Below, piece after piece: positions 15,321 through 24,492 of a stretch of 64,000 nucleotides of DNA (position 1 is the first letter of the stretch; every line of letters starts with the position of its first letter). This DNA is from Aliarcobacter sp. (GTDB lineage: Bacteria > Campylobacterota > Campylobacteria > Campylobacterales > Arcobacteraceae), in the NCBI GenBank assembly GCA_028689025.1, contig JAQTXA010000017.1, positions 1-64,000 of the forward strand, in the 5' to 3' direction. Below the pieces are notes generated by a model. The model saw only the letters and a program-made list of their open reading frames with translations. It searched no databases and had not been told where the DNA came from. The position numbers and the translations under genes were made by a program.

Positions 15321-16439
15321 TTGAAAATAGTACATTTTAGTGATACCCATCTAGGTTTTAATGACCTTGATATAATAAACAATGAAAATATAAACCAAAG
15401 AGAAGCAGATTTTTACGATGCTTTTTCCCAAATAGTTGAACAAATCAAAACAATCAAACCAGATTACATAATTCATACTGGCGATTTATTTCATAGATCA
15501 AGTCCAAGTAATAGAGCAATTACCTTTGCCCTTGAAAAGTTTAAAGAAATAGAATCTTTGGATATTCCATTTATTTTAATAGCTGGAAATCACTCAACTC
15601 CACGAACTAACCTCAGCTCACCAATTTTAAAGATTTTTGAGAACTTTAAAAATATCTATGTTTCATATAATCAAGAGTATAAAAAAATAGAGTTTGCTGA
15701 TGTAGTTTTTCATACTCTACCTCATCTAAATGATGACACAAAAGCTTTGATGCAAATAGAATCATGTGAAGCAAATATAAGTGAATCTAAAAAAAATATT
15801 ATGATGATGCATTGTAGTGTTGGAGCTTGGTATTTGATGCAAGAGTTTGGAGAGTGGGTTTATCCCTCAGACAAAGAGTATATTTTTTCTAAAATGGATT
15901 ATGTAGCTCTTGGGCATTGGCATGGCTTTGGCGCTGTTGGTAAATATGAGAATGTTTATTATAGTGGCAGTAGTGAGCGAACAAGTCTAAATGATAAACG
16001 AAACTCAAAGGGTTTTATACTTGCAACTTTAGAAGAGAGTTTAACTATAGAGTATAAAGAGATAAACATAAGAGCTATAAGACAAAAAGAGATAGATTGT
16101 GAGGATTATGAAACTTCTATACAAAATCTAGATGTTAGTGATTGCCTTGATGCTATAGTAGAAGTAAAACTAAAAAATCTTACGCCACTAAGTTCCATAG
16201 ATATACAAAACAAACAAATCAAAGATATATTTCCAAGTGCCATGAGTGTGAGTATAAAAAGAGAGTTTAAAAAAAGTGATTCAAACTCAGATATACAAAA
16301 CCTAGAAGCCATATCACTAGAAGAGTATTTTTTAGAACACATAAAAGAAGAGAGTGAAGATAAAGAGTATGAAAGACTAAAATCAAAGGTACAAGAACTA
16401 TTTTCTAAATATGAGGAGTTAAGTTATGATACTAACTAA
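15321..16439 (+). CDS. sbcD: DNA repair exonuclease SbcD/Mre11-type nuclease subunit
   Basis: A 372-aa metallophosphoesterase with a TTG start. The metal-binding motifs are FSDTHLG (Asp8, His10), HTGDLFH, IAGNHSTP, MMHCSVG and ALGHWHG, in family order. With the ATPase encoded 14 bp before its stop, it should form the SbcCD complex that cleaves hairpins and processes DNA ends. The promoter shows a tandem 11-bp repeat. Confidence 0.92.
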   Translation: MKIVHFSDTHLGFNDLDIINNENINQREADFYDAFSQIVEQIKTIKPDYIIHTGDLFHRSSPSNRAITFALEKFKEIESLDIPFILIAGNHSTPRTNLSSPILKIFENFKNIYVSYNQEYKKIEFADVVFHTLPHLNDDTKALMQIESCEANISESKKNIMMMHCSVGAWYLMQEFGEWVYPSDKEYIFSKMDYVALGHWHGFGAVGKYENVYYSGSSERTSLNDKRNSKGFILATLEESLTIEYKEINIRAIRQKEIDCEDYETSIQNLDVSDCLDAIVEVKLKNLTPLSSIDIQNKQIKDIFPSAMSVSIKREFKKSDSNSDIQNLEAISLEEYFLEHIKEESEDKEYERLKSKVQELFSKYEELSYDTN

Positions 16440-18795
16440 TCTAAAACTAGAGTATTTCAAAAAGTATAAACATTTTGAAATAGCCTTTGAATCAGGTCTT
16501 ATAGGCATTATTGGAAAAAACGGTGCTGGAAAATCTACTATCTTTGAAGCTATACTCTTTGCCCTATATGGAGAACTAAAAAGCAAAGGTGATAAAGAAG
16601 TAGTAAGAAACTCAAATGCCTCTTCAAAAGATGCTGTTATAGTTGAACTTGATTTTGAGTTTGATACTATAGAGTATAAGGTAATAAGAGAGTTTAGAGG
16701 AAAAACACTAACTGCCAATGCAAAACTATATAAAAACACTGAACTTATTACAACAGGAGCAAAAGAAGTAACTACAAGTATAGTAAACTTAACTAAAATG
16801 AGTAAAGATGCTTTTGTACATACACTATTTGCTAGTCAAAAGGAACTTACAAGTTTAAGTAATAGTAAACCAGAAGAGCGAAAGAAGATGATAAGAAAAC
16901 TTCTAGGTCTTGAAAAGATAGATTTTGTAGAAAAAGAGCTAATAGAAAAAAGCCGAGAACTAAAGCGAGAAATAGGGGCATTTGCTGAAGTATTATTAAG
17001 TGCTGAAGATATAAGTATTAAAAAAGAGTATATAGTAGAGTATACAAAACAAAGCCAAGAGATACAAAAAGATATAAGCACAAGAACAACACTTTTAGAT
17101 AGTACAAAAATAGAAGAACAAACTATAAAACAAGAGTTAGAACTATATACAAAAACAAAAGAGCAAAAACAAAACCTACACGCAAGATGTGAACTTCTAA
17201 AAAATAGTATTAAATCTCACCAAGTAAATCAAGATAAGCTATCAAATGAGCTAAATAACCTAAAAACTAAACAAGAAGAGCTTCGAGGATTACAAAGTGT
17301 TAAAGAAGAGTATATAAACTTACATGAGAGTATAAAAGAGCAAGAGAAACTAAAAGAGTTTCACATAAGAAAAGAAGGTTTAATCCTAGAGCAAAATGAA
17401 CTGAGAGATCAATACAAAAAAGCAAAAGAGACAATAAGCCTTTTAGAGTTTGAAACAAAAGAGCATAAAGAGCTAGTAGAAAAAGAAAAAGCCCTAGAGC
17501 TAAAACTAGAGAGTATAAAACAAACACTTCTACAAATACAAACAAAAGAAAAAGTCTTACTTCAAGAAATAGCAGGGGAACAAAAGCTAATAAGTGATAT
17601 TTCAAAAAAGATAGAAAACATCACAAATCTTGGCCGTGAGTCAAATTGTCCAACATGTACAAGACCACTTCTTGATGAGTATGATAATGTAATACTTTCA
17701 TTAGAGCATATAGTAAAAACAACACAAAAAGAAAAAATAGACAAAGCTTCTATAAACCTAGAAGAGATACAAAAAAACAAAGAGCAAATAGAAGAGTCTC
17801 AAAAAGCATATATAAAAGAACACTTTGAACTATCAAAAGCTATAAATCTAATAGAGAGTAAAAACAGAGACTTAACAATCCAAAAAGAGCATTTTGAAAA
17901 AGTGACACAAAAAGGTGTTAAAAACAAAGCCGAACTAGCAAAACTAGAAATCTACTCTTATGATAACACTATACACGAACAACTACTTTTAAAACAAAAA
18001 GAGCTAAAAACAAAATACGAATATGTATTAAGTTTAGAGACTATGCTAAAAAGAGTAGATAGTATAAAAGAAGAACTACAAACTTCAATTCAAAACCAAG
18101 ACAAATACAACCTAGAACTTCTACAAAAAGACCTAGAATTCCAAGCCATAAACTACGATGAGGTAAAACACCAAGAAAAAATAAAACAATACGATGAGGT
18201 ACAGTCTCAAAAAGATAGCCTAACAGCTGTTATAAATGAACTAAAAGTAAAAATAGCCACAATCCAAGGTCAAATCAAAACAATCCAAGAGAGCCTAAAT
18301 AACAACGAAATACAGCTATCAAAAGTACAAACAAAAAAAGATGACCTAAACGACTACGAAAAAATCAAAATAAGCCTAGCTGAGTTTAAAACAAAACTAA
18401 ACTCAAAAGTAGCTCCCCGAATCTCAGACATAGCCTCAACTATGTATGCCCAAATCACAAAAGGTAAATACCAACACATAGAAGTATCAAATGATTTTGA
18501 CTTTTATATCTACGATGAAGGCAAAAAATATCCAATAGAAAGATTTTCTGGTGGTGAAATCGACCTAGCAAACTTAGTTTTAAGAATCGCAATATCAAAA
18601 ACTCTTAGTGAACTAAATGGCGCAAGTAGTGTAGAGTTTCTAGCCTTTGACGAAGTTTTCGGAAGCCAAGATGAAAATAGAAGAATGGAAATCCTAGAAG
18701 CCTTTCATACTATCAAAGAACAATATAGACAAATATTTCTGATAAGCCATGAAATGGAGATTAAAGAGATGTTTGAGCGGGTTGTGGAAGTTTAG
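16426..18795 (+). CDS. sbcC: DNA repair ATPase SbcC/Rad50-type subunit
   Basis: A 789-aa SMC-like ATPase. Walker A is GKNGAGKST (30-38). Two long coiled coils flank a zinc hook CPTC (Cys408, Cys411). The signature motif RFSGGE lies near 706-711, Walker B in FLAFDEVFG near 740, and the H-loop in FLISHEM. It is somewhat shorter than E. coli SbcC (about 1050 aa), owing to shorter coiled coils. A GAGGAG ribosome binding site lies inside sbcD, so the two are co-expressed. Confidence 0.92.
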   Translation: MILTNLKLEYFKKYKHFEIAFESGLIGIIGKNGAGKSTIFEAILFALYGELKSKGDKEVVRNSNASSKDAVIVELDFEFDTIEYKVIREFRGKTLTANAKLYKNTELITTGAKEVTTSIVNLTKMSKDAFVHTLFASQKELTSLSNSKPEERKKMIRKLLGLEKIDFVEKELIEKSRELKREIGAFAEVLLSAEDISIKKEYIVEYTKQSQEIQKDISTRTTLLDSTKIEEQTIKQELELYTKTKEQKQNLHARCELLKNSIKSHQVNQDKLSNELNNLKTKQEELRGLQSVKEEYINLHESIKEQEKLKEFHIRKEGLILEQNELRDQYKKAKETISLLEFETKEHKELVEKEKALELKLESIKQTLLQIQTKEKVLLQEIAGEQKLISDISKKIENITNLGRESNCPTCTRPLLDEYDNVILSLEHIVKTTQKEKIDKASINLEEIQKNKEQIEESQKAYIKEHFELSKAINLIESKNRDLTIQKEHFEKVTQKGVKNKAELAKLEIYSYDNTIHEQLLLKQKELKTKYEYVLSLETMLKRVDSIKEELQTSIQNQDKYNLELLQKDLEFQAINYDEVKHQEKIKQYDEVQSQKDSLTAVINELKVKIATIQGQIKTIQESLNNNEIQLSKVQTKKDDLNDYEKIKISLAEFKTKLNSKVAPRISDIASTMYAQITKGKYQHIEVSNDFDFYIYDEGKKYPIERFSGGEIDLANLVLRIAISKTLSELNGASSVEFLAFDEVFGSQDENRRMEILEAFHTIKEQYRQIFLISHEMEIKEMFERVVEV

Positions 18796-18830
18796 GAAAG
18801 AATATAAAAATAAAATATAAGGAATTAATA

Positions 18831-20201
18831 ATGAGCTTATTTGAAATTGAATTAGGAGATAATTTTTTATTTAAAAGCAAATCACCTTTTCTGCTGGAAT
18901 ATGATTTTAATAACTTTTATGCACGAAATATCATCCATCCTGATAATGAGTTTAAAAGTTTACTATATGAAGACAATTTTTTTGAAGTTGAATTTGATAG
19001 TATTATAAATCGTAGATTTAAGTATAAAAGAAAAGAATATGAATGTTTAAAAGAGGTTATATCAATAAATATTTATGAAGAATATTATCAATATAGAGAA
19101 AAAGATTCAAAAAAAGAATTAGCTGAAAAATTATTTGGTTGTAATATGGATAAAGTTTTATATCCAATTTGGCAATTATTTTACATTGTAATTGGAAAAT
19201 TAAAGTGGTCAAATTATAATCAAACAGAATTTATTGTTAATTTAGAATATTTTAAAAAATTATCAGAAACACTTTATAAAGAATATCTAATTAGAAATTC
19301 ATATAGAGACCTTGAATTTGAGAATGATGAAAAAGCATTTGAATTTAAAAAAGAATTATTTGTAATACTTAAAAAATATAATAAAGAAATTTACACCCTA
19401 GAAAAATTAACTTCATTTTTAAAGTATTTATTACAATTACATTATTTATTAAGAGAAAATGAAAAATATAAGTTGATGTGGAATCTTGAATCAACATATA
19501 TTCTTACTACAATTATGATAATGATTCGAGATTTTGAATTGACATATACACAAATAGTTGAGTTAGTAAAAGATGAAACTAATATGCTTTATCAAACTGA
19601 TATAAACTTGGTTTATAAAGAGATTAATACTAGTGTTAAAGAAAATTATTTTTATTACGCTAATAAATCAATCATTCAATTTGTTAATAATATGCTAAAT
19701 AAAAATATTGAAGAAAATAAATTTATTGAGGTTTTGACATCAAATGATAGATACAAAGGAATTTTATCTTCTATAATTGAAATTAATAATAGATTTTTTG
19801 CTAATAAGAGAGATGAAAGTACTGTTCTTTCTATTACAGTTGGTGTAATATTAAATACAGAAATATTTATAAAAGAAAAATCAACATCAACTAAAGATGG
19901 TCTTTTTGACAAATTAAAAGGATTAGATAATAGTTTATGTTCACATAAATTAAGTATGTATCGAAATCTTATAGAACTATCAGATAAGGGAGATATTTTT
20001 TTTGAAAAATATAATAAATTTACTAATGAGAAAGATAGTGTAGAAAAAGTTTTAATTTTATATTATCATTCAAGAAATTACGTAGCACATAATTTAGTTG
20101 ATTTTGAAAAGTTTTTTTATGAAAATAATAGAAAAGTTATAAATACTATTTTAAACTCAGTTTTAACTATACTGTATTATTTGGAAGAAATGAATAGTTA
20201 A
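18831..20201 (+). CDS. Large protein with a C-terminal HEPN-like RNase motif
   Basis: A 456-aa soluble protein, rich in Lys, Glu, Tyr and Asn and apparently all-helical. I do not recognise the main body. Near the C-terminus SRNYVAHNL contains Arg415-x4-His420, the R-x(4-6)-H arrangement of HEPN ribonucleases, placed between two predicted helices as in that fold. It lies 36 bp after sbcC and just upstream of an Abi-type HEPN gene, which suggests an RNA-targeting defence role, but that is inference from one short motif and the neighbourhood. Confidence 0.55.
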   Translation: MSLFEIELGDNFLFKSKSPFLLEYDFNNFYARNIIHPDNEFKSLLYEDNFFEVEFDSIINRRFKYKRKEYECLKEVISINIYEEYYQYREKDSKKELAEKLFGCNMDKVLYPIWQLFYIVIGKLKWSNYNQTEFIVNLEYFKKLSETLYKEYLIRNSYRDLEFENDEKAFEFKKELFVILKKYNKEIYTLEKLTSFLKYLLQLHYLLRENEKYKLMWNLESTYILTTIMIMIRDFELTYTQIVELVKDETNMLYQTDINLVYKEINTSVKENYFYYANKSIIQFVNNMLNKNIEENKFIEVLTSNDRYKGILSSIIEINNRFFANKRDESTVLSITVGVILNTEIFIKEKSTSTKDGLFDKLKGLDNSLCSHKLSMYRNLIELSDKGDIFFEKYNKFTNEKDSVEKVLILYYHSRNYVAHNLVDFEKFFYENNRKVINTILNSVLTILYYLEEMNS

Positions 20202-20205
20202 AATA

Positions 20206-20231
20206 TGTAATAATATTATTACAAATTGACA
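20206..20231 (+). promoter_or_regulatory. 18-bp palindrome and TTGACA upstream of the RNA/HEPN locus
   Basis: TGTAATAATATTATTACA (20206-20223) is a perfect palindrome immediately followed by TTGACA (20226-20231). An operator abutting a -35 element is a plausible reading; the matching -10 is uncertain in the AT-rich bases that follow. Confidence 0.4.
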
Positions 20232-20275
20232 TATTTTTAAATCAAAATAAATTCAAATGTTATTATATAAAATAT

Positions 20276-20400
20276 AAATCGTTTTGCCGAAATCAAGAAA
20301 ACGATTTGATAGAAAGTAAATTTTATAAAAAATTAGGCATAAAAAAACCCAAGCTTAAACTCAAAGGTTTAAGGCTTACTGGGTGTCGTGTGGGAATTAT
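20276..20400 (+). ncRNA. Structured RNA upstream of the Abi/HEPN gene (abiF-RNA-like candidate)
   Basis: Two hairpins occupy this gap. The first has perfect 10-bp arms AAATCGTTTT (20276-20285) and AAAACGATTT (20298-20307). The second, at 20347-20384, is compound: ACCCA pairs with TGGGT, AGC with GCT, and TTAAAC with GTTTAA, with loop TCAAAG, a bulged G and an internal TAC. GTCGTGTGGGAATTAT follows, and the HEPN gene starts 25 bp after the feature's end. Conserved structured RNAs (the abiF motif) are known from comparative genomics directly upstream of Abi-type genes; the position and layout match, but I could not run a covariance search. Exact ends are uncertain. Confidence 0.5.
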
Positions 20401-20424
20401 ATAAAAATAGTTTAGGAAAGTCAA

Positions 20425-21006
20425 GTGAGAAGTGAAGTTAAAACTAAATTTATAAGTGATATTCGACTTAGTCATTTTAAAGATTTTGATGAATATAAAC
20501 GAAATATTTATCAATCTGAAAAATATTATATTTTACTATCAATTTTTGAAGTAAGTTTGAGAAATTCTATAGATAATTATTTTAAAGAAAAAATATCATC
20601 AAATTGGCTTGAATCTGAAATTTTACATTTTGATACAAAACAAAGAATTATAGAATCAAAAAATAAAATAGAACAAAGAAAAGAGATTTTAACTCATGAT
20701 AAAATCATTTCAGAATTATCTTTTGGTTTTTGGACTTCATTTTTTCGTAAATCTTATTCAAATTTGATTAGAATAAAAGATATAAAACATATATTTCCAA
20801 ATATTCCAAAAAGAAGTCAAAAATTTATTACAAGACGAATATTAGATAAAGAATTAAATAAAATAAGAAAATTTAGAAATAGGATTTTTCATTATGAAAA
20901 AATCATAAATAAAATTGAATATACTAATATGAAAGATGATATATCTATTTTATTAGTATATTTTGATGATGAAATTCATAAGTTTGCAAAAGAACTTATT
21001 ACCTAA
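20425..21006 (+). CDS. Abi-family (AbiF/AbiD-like) HEPN protein
   Basis: A 193-aa protein with a GTG start preceded by TAGGAAAG. Family-like segments are EVSLRNSIDNYF, ISELSFGFWTSFF and the C-terminal KFRNRIFHYEKI, which contains Arg151-x4-His156, the HEPN ribonuclease motif. FRNRxxHYE is typical of Abi_2 proteins (PF07751), which are linked to abortive phage infection. Many family members are longer (about 300 aa), so this is a compact form. A structured RNA candidate lies directly upstream, and an antitoxin-like gene starts 19 bp downstream. The usual inference is RNA cleavage held in check by RNA or protein. Confidence 0.75.
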   Translation: MRSEVKTKFISDIRLSHFKDFDEYKRNIYQSEKYYILLSIFEVSLRNSIDNYFKEKISSNWLESEILHFDTKQRIIESKNKIEQRKEILTHDKIISELSFGFWTSFFRKSYSNLIRIKDIKHIFPNIPKRSQKFITRRILDKELNKIRKFRNRIFHYEKIINKIEYTNMKDDISILLVYFDDEIHKFAKELIT

Positions 21007-21025
21007 TTTATAAAGGAAAAATAAA

Positions 21026-21259
21026 ATGGATGATTTAGATAAATACATAGAAAAAAGAAAATCTCAAAATAAAGACTTTGCAGAAAATTTCGACAAAGGT
21101 TATGAAGAATTCAAAATAAATGAGTTAAAAGAATTTGATATTTCTGAATACTTAGACAACAAAGAAATAAGAGATGAATATTTAGCCCAAGTATTAAAAG
21201 ATGGTGATAAAGATGAATTATCACAAGCTCTTGCAAATATTAAAAAAGCCAAATCTTGA
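21026..21259 (+). CDS. Short antitoxin-like protein lacking a DNA-binding domain
   Basis: A 77-aa protein with a ribosome binding site (AAAGGAAAA) before ATG. Residues 4-30 (LDKYIEKRKSQNKDFAENFDKGYEEFKI) resemble the N-terminus of HigA/XRE-type antitoxins. Residues 37-77 (FDISEYLDNKEIRDEYLAQVL, then DELSQALANIKKA) resemble the start of addiction-module antidote proteins. The helix-turn-helix that normally follows in both families is absent. It is directly downstream of the Abi/HEPN gene, so it could be that protein's partner or a decayed antitoxin. Its stop overlaps the next gene's TTG. Confidence 0.6.
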   Translation: MDDLDKYIEKRKSQNKDFAENFDKGYEEFKINELKEFDISEYLDNKEIRDEYLAQVLKDGDKDELSQALANIKKAKS

Positions 21260-21624
21260 AACAAAAAATAACCCTTTTCTACGATAAACAATGTCCATTT
21301 TGCTCAAAATATGCAAATCTTCTAAAATTAAAAGAGAACTTTGAAATCACTCTAAAAGACGTAAGGGAAAATCTATCTGAAATATCTCTTCTTTGTGGAA
21401 AGCTAAACATAAATGATGGTTTTATTGTGCTTTATAAAAATGACTGTTTTCAAGGTGCGAAGGCTTTGGCATTTTTAAATAGTGCTGTTGATAAAACCAC
21501 ACTTTTAGGAAAACTGCATTTTTTCTTTCGTTATGACAATCTTTTTTCTCATTTTCTTTATAAACTTTTTTTCATTTTGCGAAAAATTATACTTTTTATT
21601 TTAGGAAAAAACAGCAAGATTTGA
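21256..21624 (+). CDS. DCC-family thiol-disulphide oxidoreductase-like protein (DUF393)
   Basis: A 122-aa protein with a TTG start overlapping the previous stop. The hallmark FYDKQCPFCSKY (YDxxCPxC) lies at 8-19, and the C-terminal 45 residues are hydrophobic and basic. DCC proteins have a thioredoxin-like fold, and their substrates are mostly unknown. Placement is probably by operon compaction; nothing links it mechanistically to the HEPN genes. Confidence 0.85.
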   Translation: MKQKITLFYDKQCPFCSKYANLLKLKENFEITLKDVRENLSEISLLCGKLNINDGFIVLYKNDCFQGAKALAFLNSAVDKTTLLGKLHFFFRYDNLFSHFLYKLFFILRKIILFILGKNSKI

Positions 21625-21656
21625 TATTATCTAAAATCTAAAAATCAAGAAGTAAT

Positions 21657-22292
21657 ATGAATATATACGCTTATATAGTTCCAGTTGATGATGGTGCTGC
21701 GCCAAATCCTTATGGTGGAGTTTGCACCCTTGCTATTTGTAAACCAAATCTTAGAAAAACCACGAAGCAGGGCGATTGGCTTGTTGGTTTGGATTCAAAG
21801 TCACAACTAATCTACACTATGAAAATCACAACTGTTATGAGTATGAAGGAGTATGATACTTATACAAAAGAGAATTTAAGCATAAAAATCCCCAATAAAA
21901 CCAGTAAAAATATAGAAGAACAAATGGGCGATAGTGTTTATGATTTTTCACAAGATAGTGTGACTTTACGTGCAAGTGTTCATAGTCGTTGTACAAAAGA
22001 GATGGATTTAGCTGGCAAAAATGTTTTACTTTCAACTTGTTTTTATTACTTTGGTGAGCAAGTAAAAACTTTGCCAAAAGAGTTTGAAAATATTGTAAAT
22101 CTTGATATGGATTTTCTAAAGTTAACAAAAGAGTTAGAATCGAGTTTTTTAACTTGGTTAGAAAATCAAAATTTTGAAAAAAATAAAATATATTCAAAGC
22201 CTCATATTCTAGGAATTATAAGCCCAAGCGACAGAGAAAATGAGTTAAGTTGCTGTATTAGAAAGAAAATTGAAAAGAAATTCTACATTTAA
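21657..22292 (+). CDS. Nmad2-type protein (nucleotide modification associated domain 2)
   Basis: A 211-aa protein opening with IYAYIVPVDDGAAPNPYGG, then CTLAICKPNLRKTTKQGDWLVGL. These blocks match my recollection of the Nmad2 domain, a family found with DNA base modification systems and phage loci. No methyltransferase or glycosylase is nearby to define a substrate. It ends the accessory stretch that begins at sbcD. Assignment is from motif memory, not from a search. Confidence 0.65.
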   Translation: MNIYAYIVPVDDGAAPNPYGGVCTLAICKPNLRKTTKQGDWLVGLDSKSQLIYTMKITTVMSMKEYDTYTKENLSIKIPNKTSKNIEEQMGDSVYDFSQDSVTLRASVHSRCTKEMDLAGKNVLLSTCFYYFGEQVKTLPKEFENIVNLDMDFLKLTKELESSFLTWLENQNFEKNKIYSKPHILGIISPSDRENELSCCIRKKIEKKFYI

Positions 22293-22369
22293 GAGTGCAT
22301 TAACAAATAATTAATAGAAAATTAACACAACTGTTTTATCATCTTGGAAATTATTTTCTAAGGAATGAA

Positions 22370-24484
22370 ATGAAACTGAAATATTCAATTTTTGCCATAT
22401 TAGCTATAAACGCTAACTTACTCGCAAGTGATGTTGTTAATCTAGACCAAATGTCTGTAACTGCCACAAAAATTGCGACACCTACAAAAGAGATAAGTGA
22501 AAGTATTGCTGTTGTTGATGAAAAAACAATTGAAGATAAAAATATCTTAAATATTCAAGATGCAATTCAAAATGTTCCAGGAGTTATTGCTGAATCTTCA
22601 ACAAACTCTCCAAGTCCAAGACTTATCATAAGAGGTGCAGGTTTAAAAGCTAGATATGGTGTAAGAGAAATCATGGTAATGAAAGATGGAGTTCCTATGA
22701 CGGATCCTGATTCATTTACAAGATTTGACTTTATTGATATGCAAGATGTTTCAAGTATCGAAGTTCAAAAAGGTCCTGGTTCTATAAATGCTGTAAATGC
22801 AACTGGTGGAGTTGTTCAACTAATCACAAAATCAGTTTTTCAAGAGGATAAAAATAGAATAAAACTAGGAATTGGAAATGATGGACAAAAAAATCTAAAT
22901 CTAAAAGTAAGAGGTGCTATCTCTGAAAATGATTTTGCTTCAGCTACTTTTTCTGCAAGAACAATAGATAACTCTTGGAGAGATAACAACGAGTTTGATA
23001 CAACTCAACTTAGTTTAAAATATGGACACATTTTCAAAGATGAATCTACAATAGAAAATGAGTTAGCTTATACAGAATCAAATCTAAACTTACCAGCTTC
23101 TATGACAAGAACTGAGTTTGAAGAGTTTAAAAGAACTGGCAAACAACATAATACTTCTAGTGAATGGCAAAATACTGCAAGGGATTCAAAAATAGTTTCA
23201 TTTAATTCTAAATATGAAAAAGAAGCTGGAAGTATCACTTATAAACCAAGATTTTATTTTAATCATTGGGAGCATTTCCATCCAGTTAGTGGAATTATAA
23301 ATGATAGTAATGATAATAATATTTTTGGAACAGATTTAGAGTTTAATCATGCCCACAAACTTTTATCAAAAGATGCTGTGTTAGTTGGAGGAGTAACTTT
23401 AAAAACTGATATAACAAAAGATTCTAAAAAATATGAATATGCAGATATTCAAACGCAAAATGTTACAACAGGATTTGGTGCAAATCGTAGAACAGTTACT
23501 CAAATAGTAAGAACTCTTTCGAATAATAAAGGTGCATTAGCTTCAACTGAAGATAGTACAACAACACTTTATGGTGGATATTTGATGGAAAGTTTCAAAG
23601 TAACTGATAAATGGGGATTTGATTTAAGTACAAGGGTTGATAAATTAAATTTTGATATTAATGGAAATGAAATAAGGACTTATGACTATGCTACAAAAAG
23701 TTATACAAATGGAGTTGGTAATTATTTAATAGATAATTCATTTACACTTTTCTCTGCAAAACTTGGAACATCTTATGCCATAACTGATGCAACAAATGTT
23801 TATGCTTCAGTTGCAACTGCTAATCAAGCACCAACAACAAGTGAATTAGGAGCTAATGAGAGTTTACAAAAATCACAAAGTATAAATTATGAAATTGGTT
23901 TAAAAACAAGAACTGAAAAAAGTAATACAGATTTAGCTATTTATGAAAATATGGTTAAAGATGAGATTATTCAAATAAAAGATGCAAATGGTAATTCTAT
24001 TTATGATAATGCGGGTAAAACAAATAAAAAAGGTTTAGAGTTAAATACAGCCTATGATTTGACAAATACTCTTCAAATTGGTGGAGCTTATGCTTACAGT
24101 AAATTCAAATTTGATACTTTTAACGAATTAGTTAGAGGAGGTTTAGTTTCAAGAGATGGAAATTATCTACCTTTTATCCCTGAAAATCAATACTCTGTTT
24201 TCTTAGCTTACAATTTACCAAGTGGCTTTAAATCAAGAGTAACTGCAAAAAGTTATGGAAGTTATTACATGGATAATGCAAACACACAAAAATATGATGG
24301 TTATGATTTAATTACAGATTTAATGGTAGGTTATGGAATAAAAGAACATAGCATCCAATTAAATGTAAACAATGTTTTTGCAAAAAACTACGCAATGGAA
24401 GCTACAAAAGATGTTTATGGTGTAGAGTCTTATAAAGCAGCAAGTCCTCGAAGTACAATGCTTACATATACATATAAATTTTAG
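22370..24484 (+). CDS. TonB-dependent outer membrane receptor
   Basis: A 704-aa receptor with a signal peptide ending near ANLLAS, followed by a TonB-box-like stretch (DQMSVTATK). The plug domain shows IQDAIQNVPGVI, LIIRGAG and VEVQKGP-like (IEVQKGPGS), and the barrel ends in an aromatic residue (YTYKF). The substrate is not evident; a metal, siderophore or haem are the usual options. A membrane polyferredoxin and exbB-exbD-tonB follow within 10 bp or with overlaps, so receptor, energiser and a reductase-like protein form one operon. Confidence 0.9.
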   Translation: MKLKYSIFAILAINANLLASDVVNLDQMSVTATKIATPTKEISESIAVVDEKTIEDKNILNIQDAIQNVPGVIAESSTNSPSPRLIIRGAGLKARYGVREIMVMKDGVPMTDPDSFTRFDFIDMQDVSSIEVQKGPGSINAVNATGGVVQLITKSVFQEDKNRIKLGIGNDGQKNLNLKVRGAISENDFASATFSARTIDNSWRDNNEFDTTQLSLKYGHIFKDESTIENELAYTESNLNLPASMTRTEFEEFKRTGKQHNTSSEWQNTARDSKIVSFNSKYEKEAGSITYKPRFYFNHWEHFHPVSGIINDSNDNNIFGTDLEFNHAHKLLSKDAVLVGGVTLKTDITKDSKKYEYADIQTQNVTTGFGANRRTVTQIVRTLSNNKGALASTEDSTTTLYGGYLMESFKVTDKWGFDLSTRVDKLNFDINGNEIRTYDYATKSYTNGVGNYLIDNSFTLFSAKLGTSYAITDATNVYASVATANQAPTTSELGANESLQKSQSINYEIGLKTRTEKSNTDLAIYENMVKDEIIQIKDANGNSIYDNAGKTNKKGLELNTAYDLTNTLQIGGAYAYSKFKFDTFNELVRGGLVSRDGNYLPFIPENQYSVFLAYNLPSGFKSRVTAKSYGSYYMDNANTQKYDGYDLITDLMVGYGIKEHSIQLNVNNVFAKNYAMEATKDVYGVESYKAASPRSTMLTYTYKF

Positions 24485-24492
24485 GAAATAAG

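Noticed and set aside
15321..18795. SbcCD as a new phage-defence nuclease pair
   Set aside because: Motifs and lengths fit ordinary SbcD and SbcC repair proteins; nothing in the sequence sets them apart beyond the neighbourhood.
22293..22369. Fur box upstream of the TonB receptor operon
   Set aside because: The gap is AT-rich with loose ATTAACA repeats, but no 19-bp palindrome good enough to call Fur binding.
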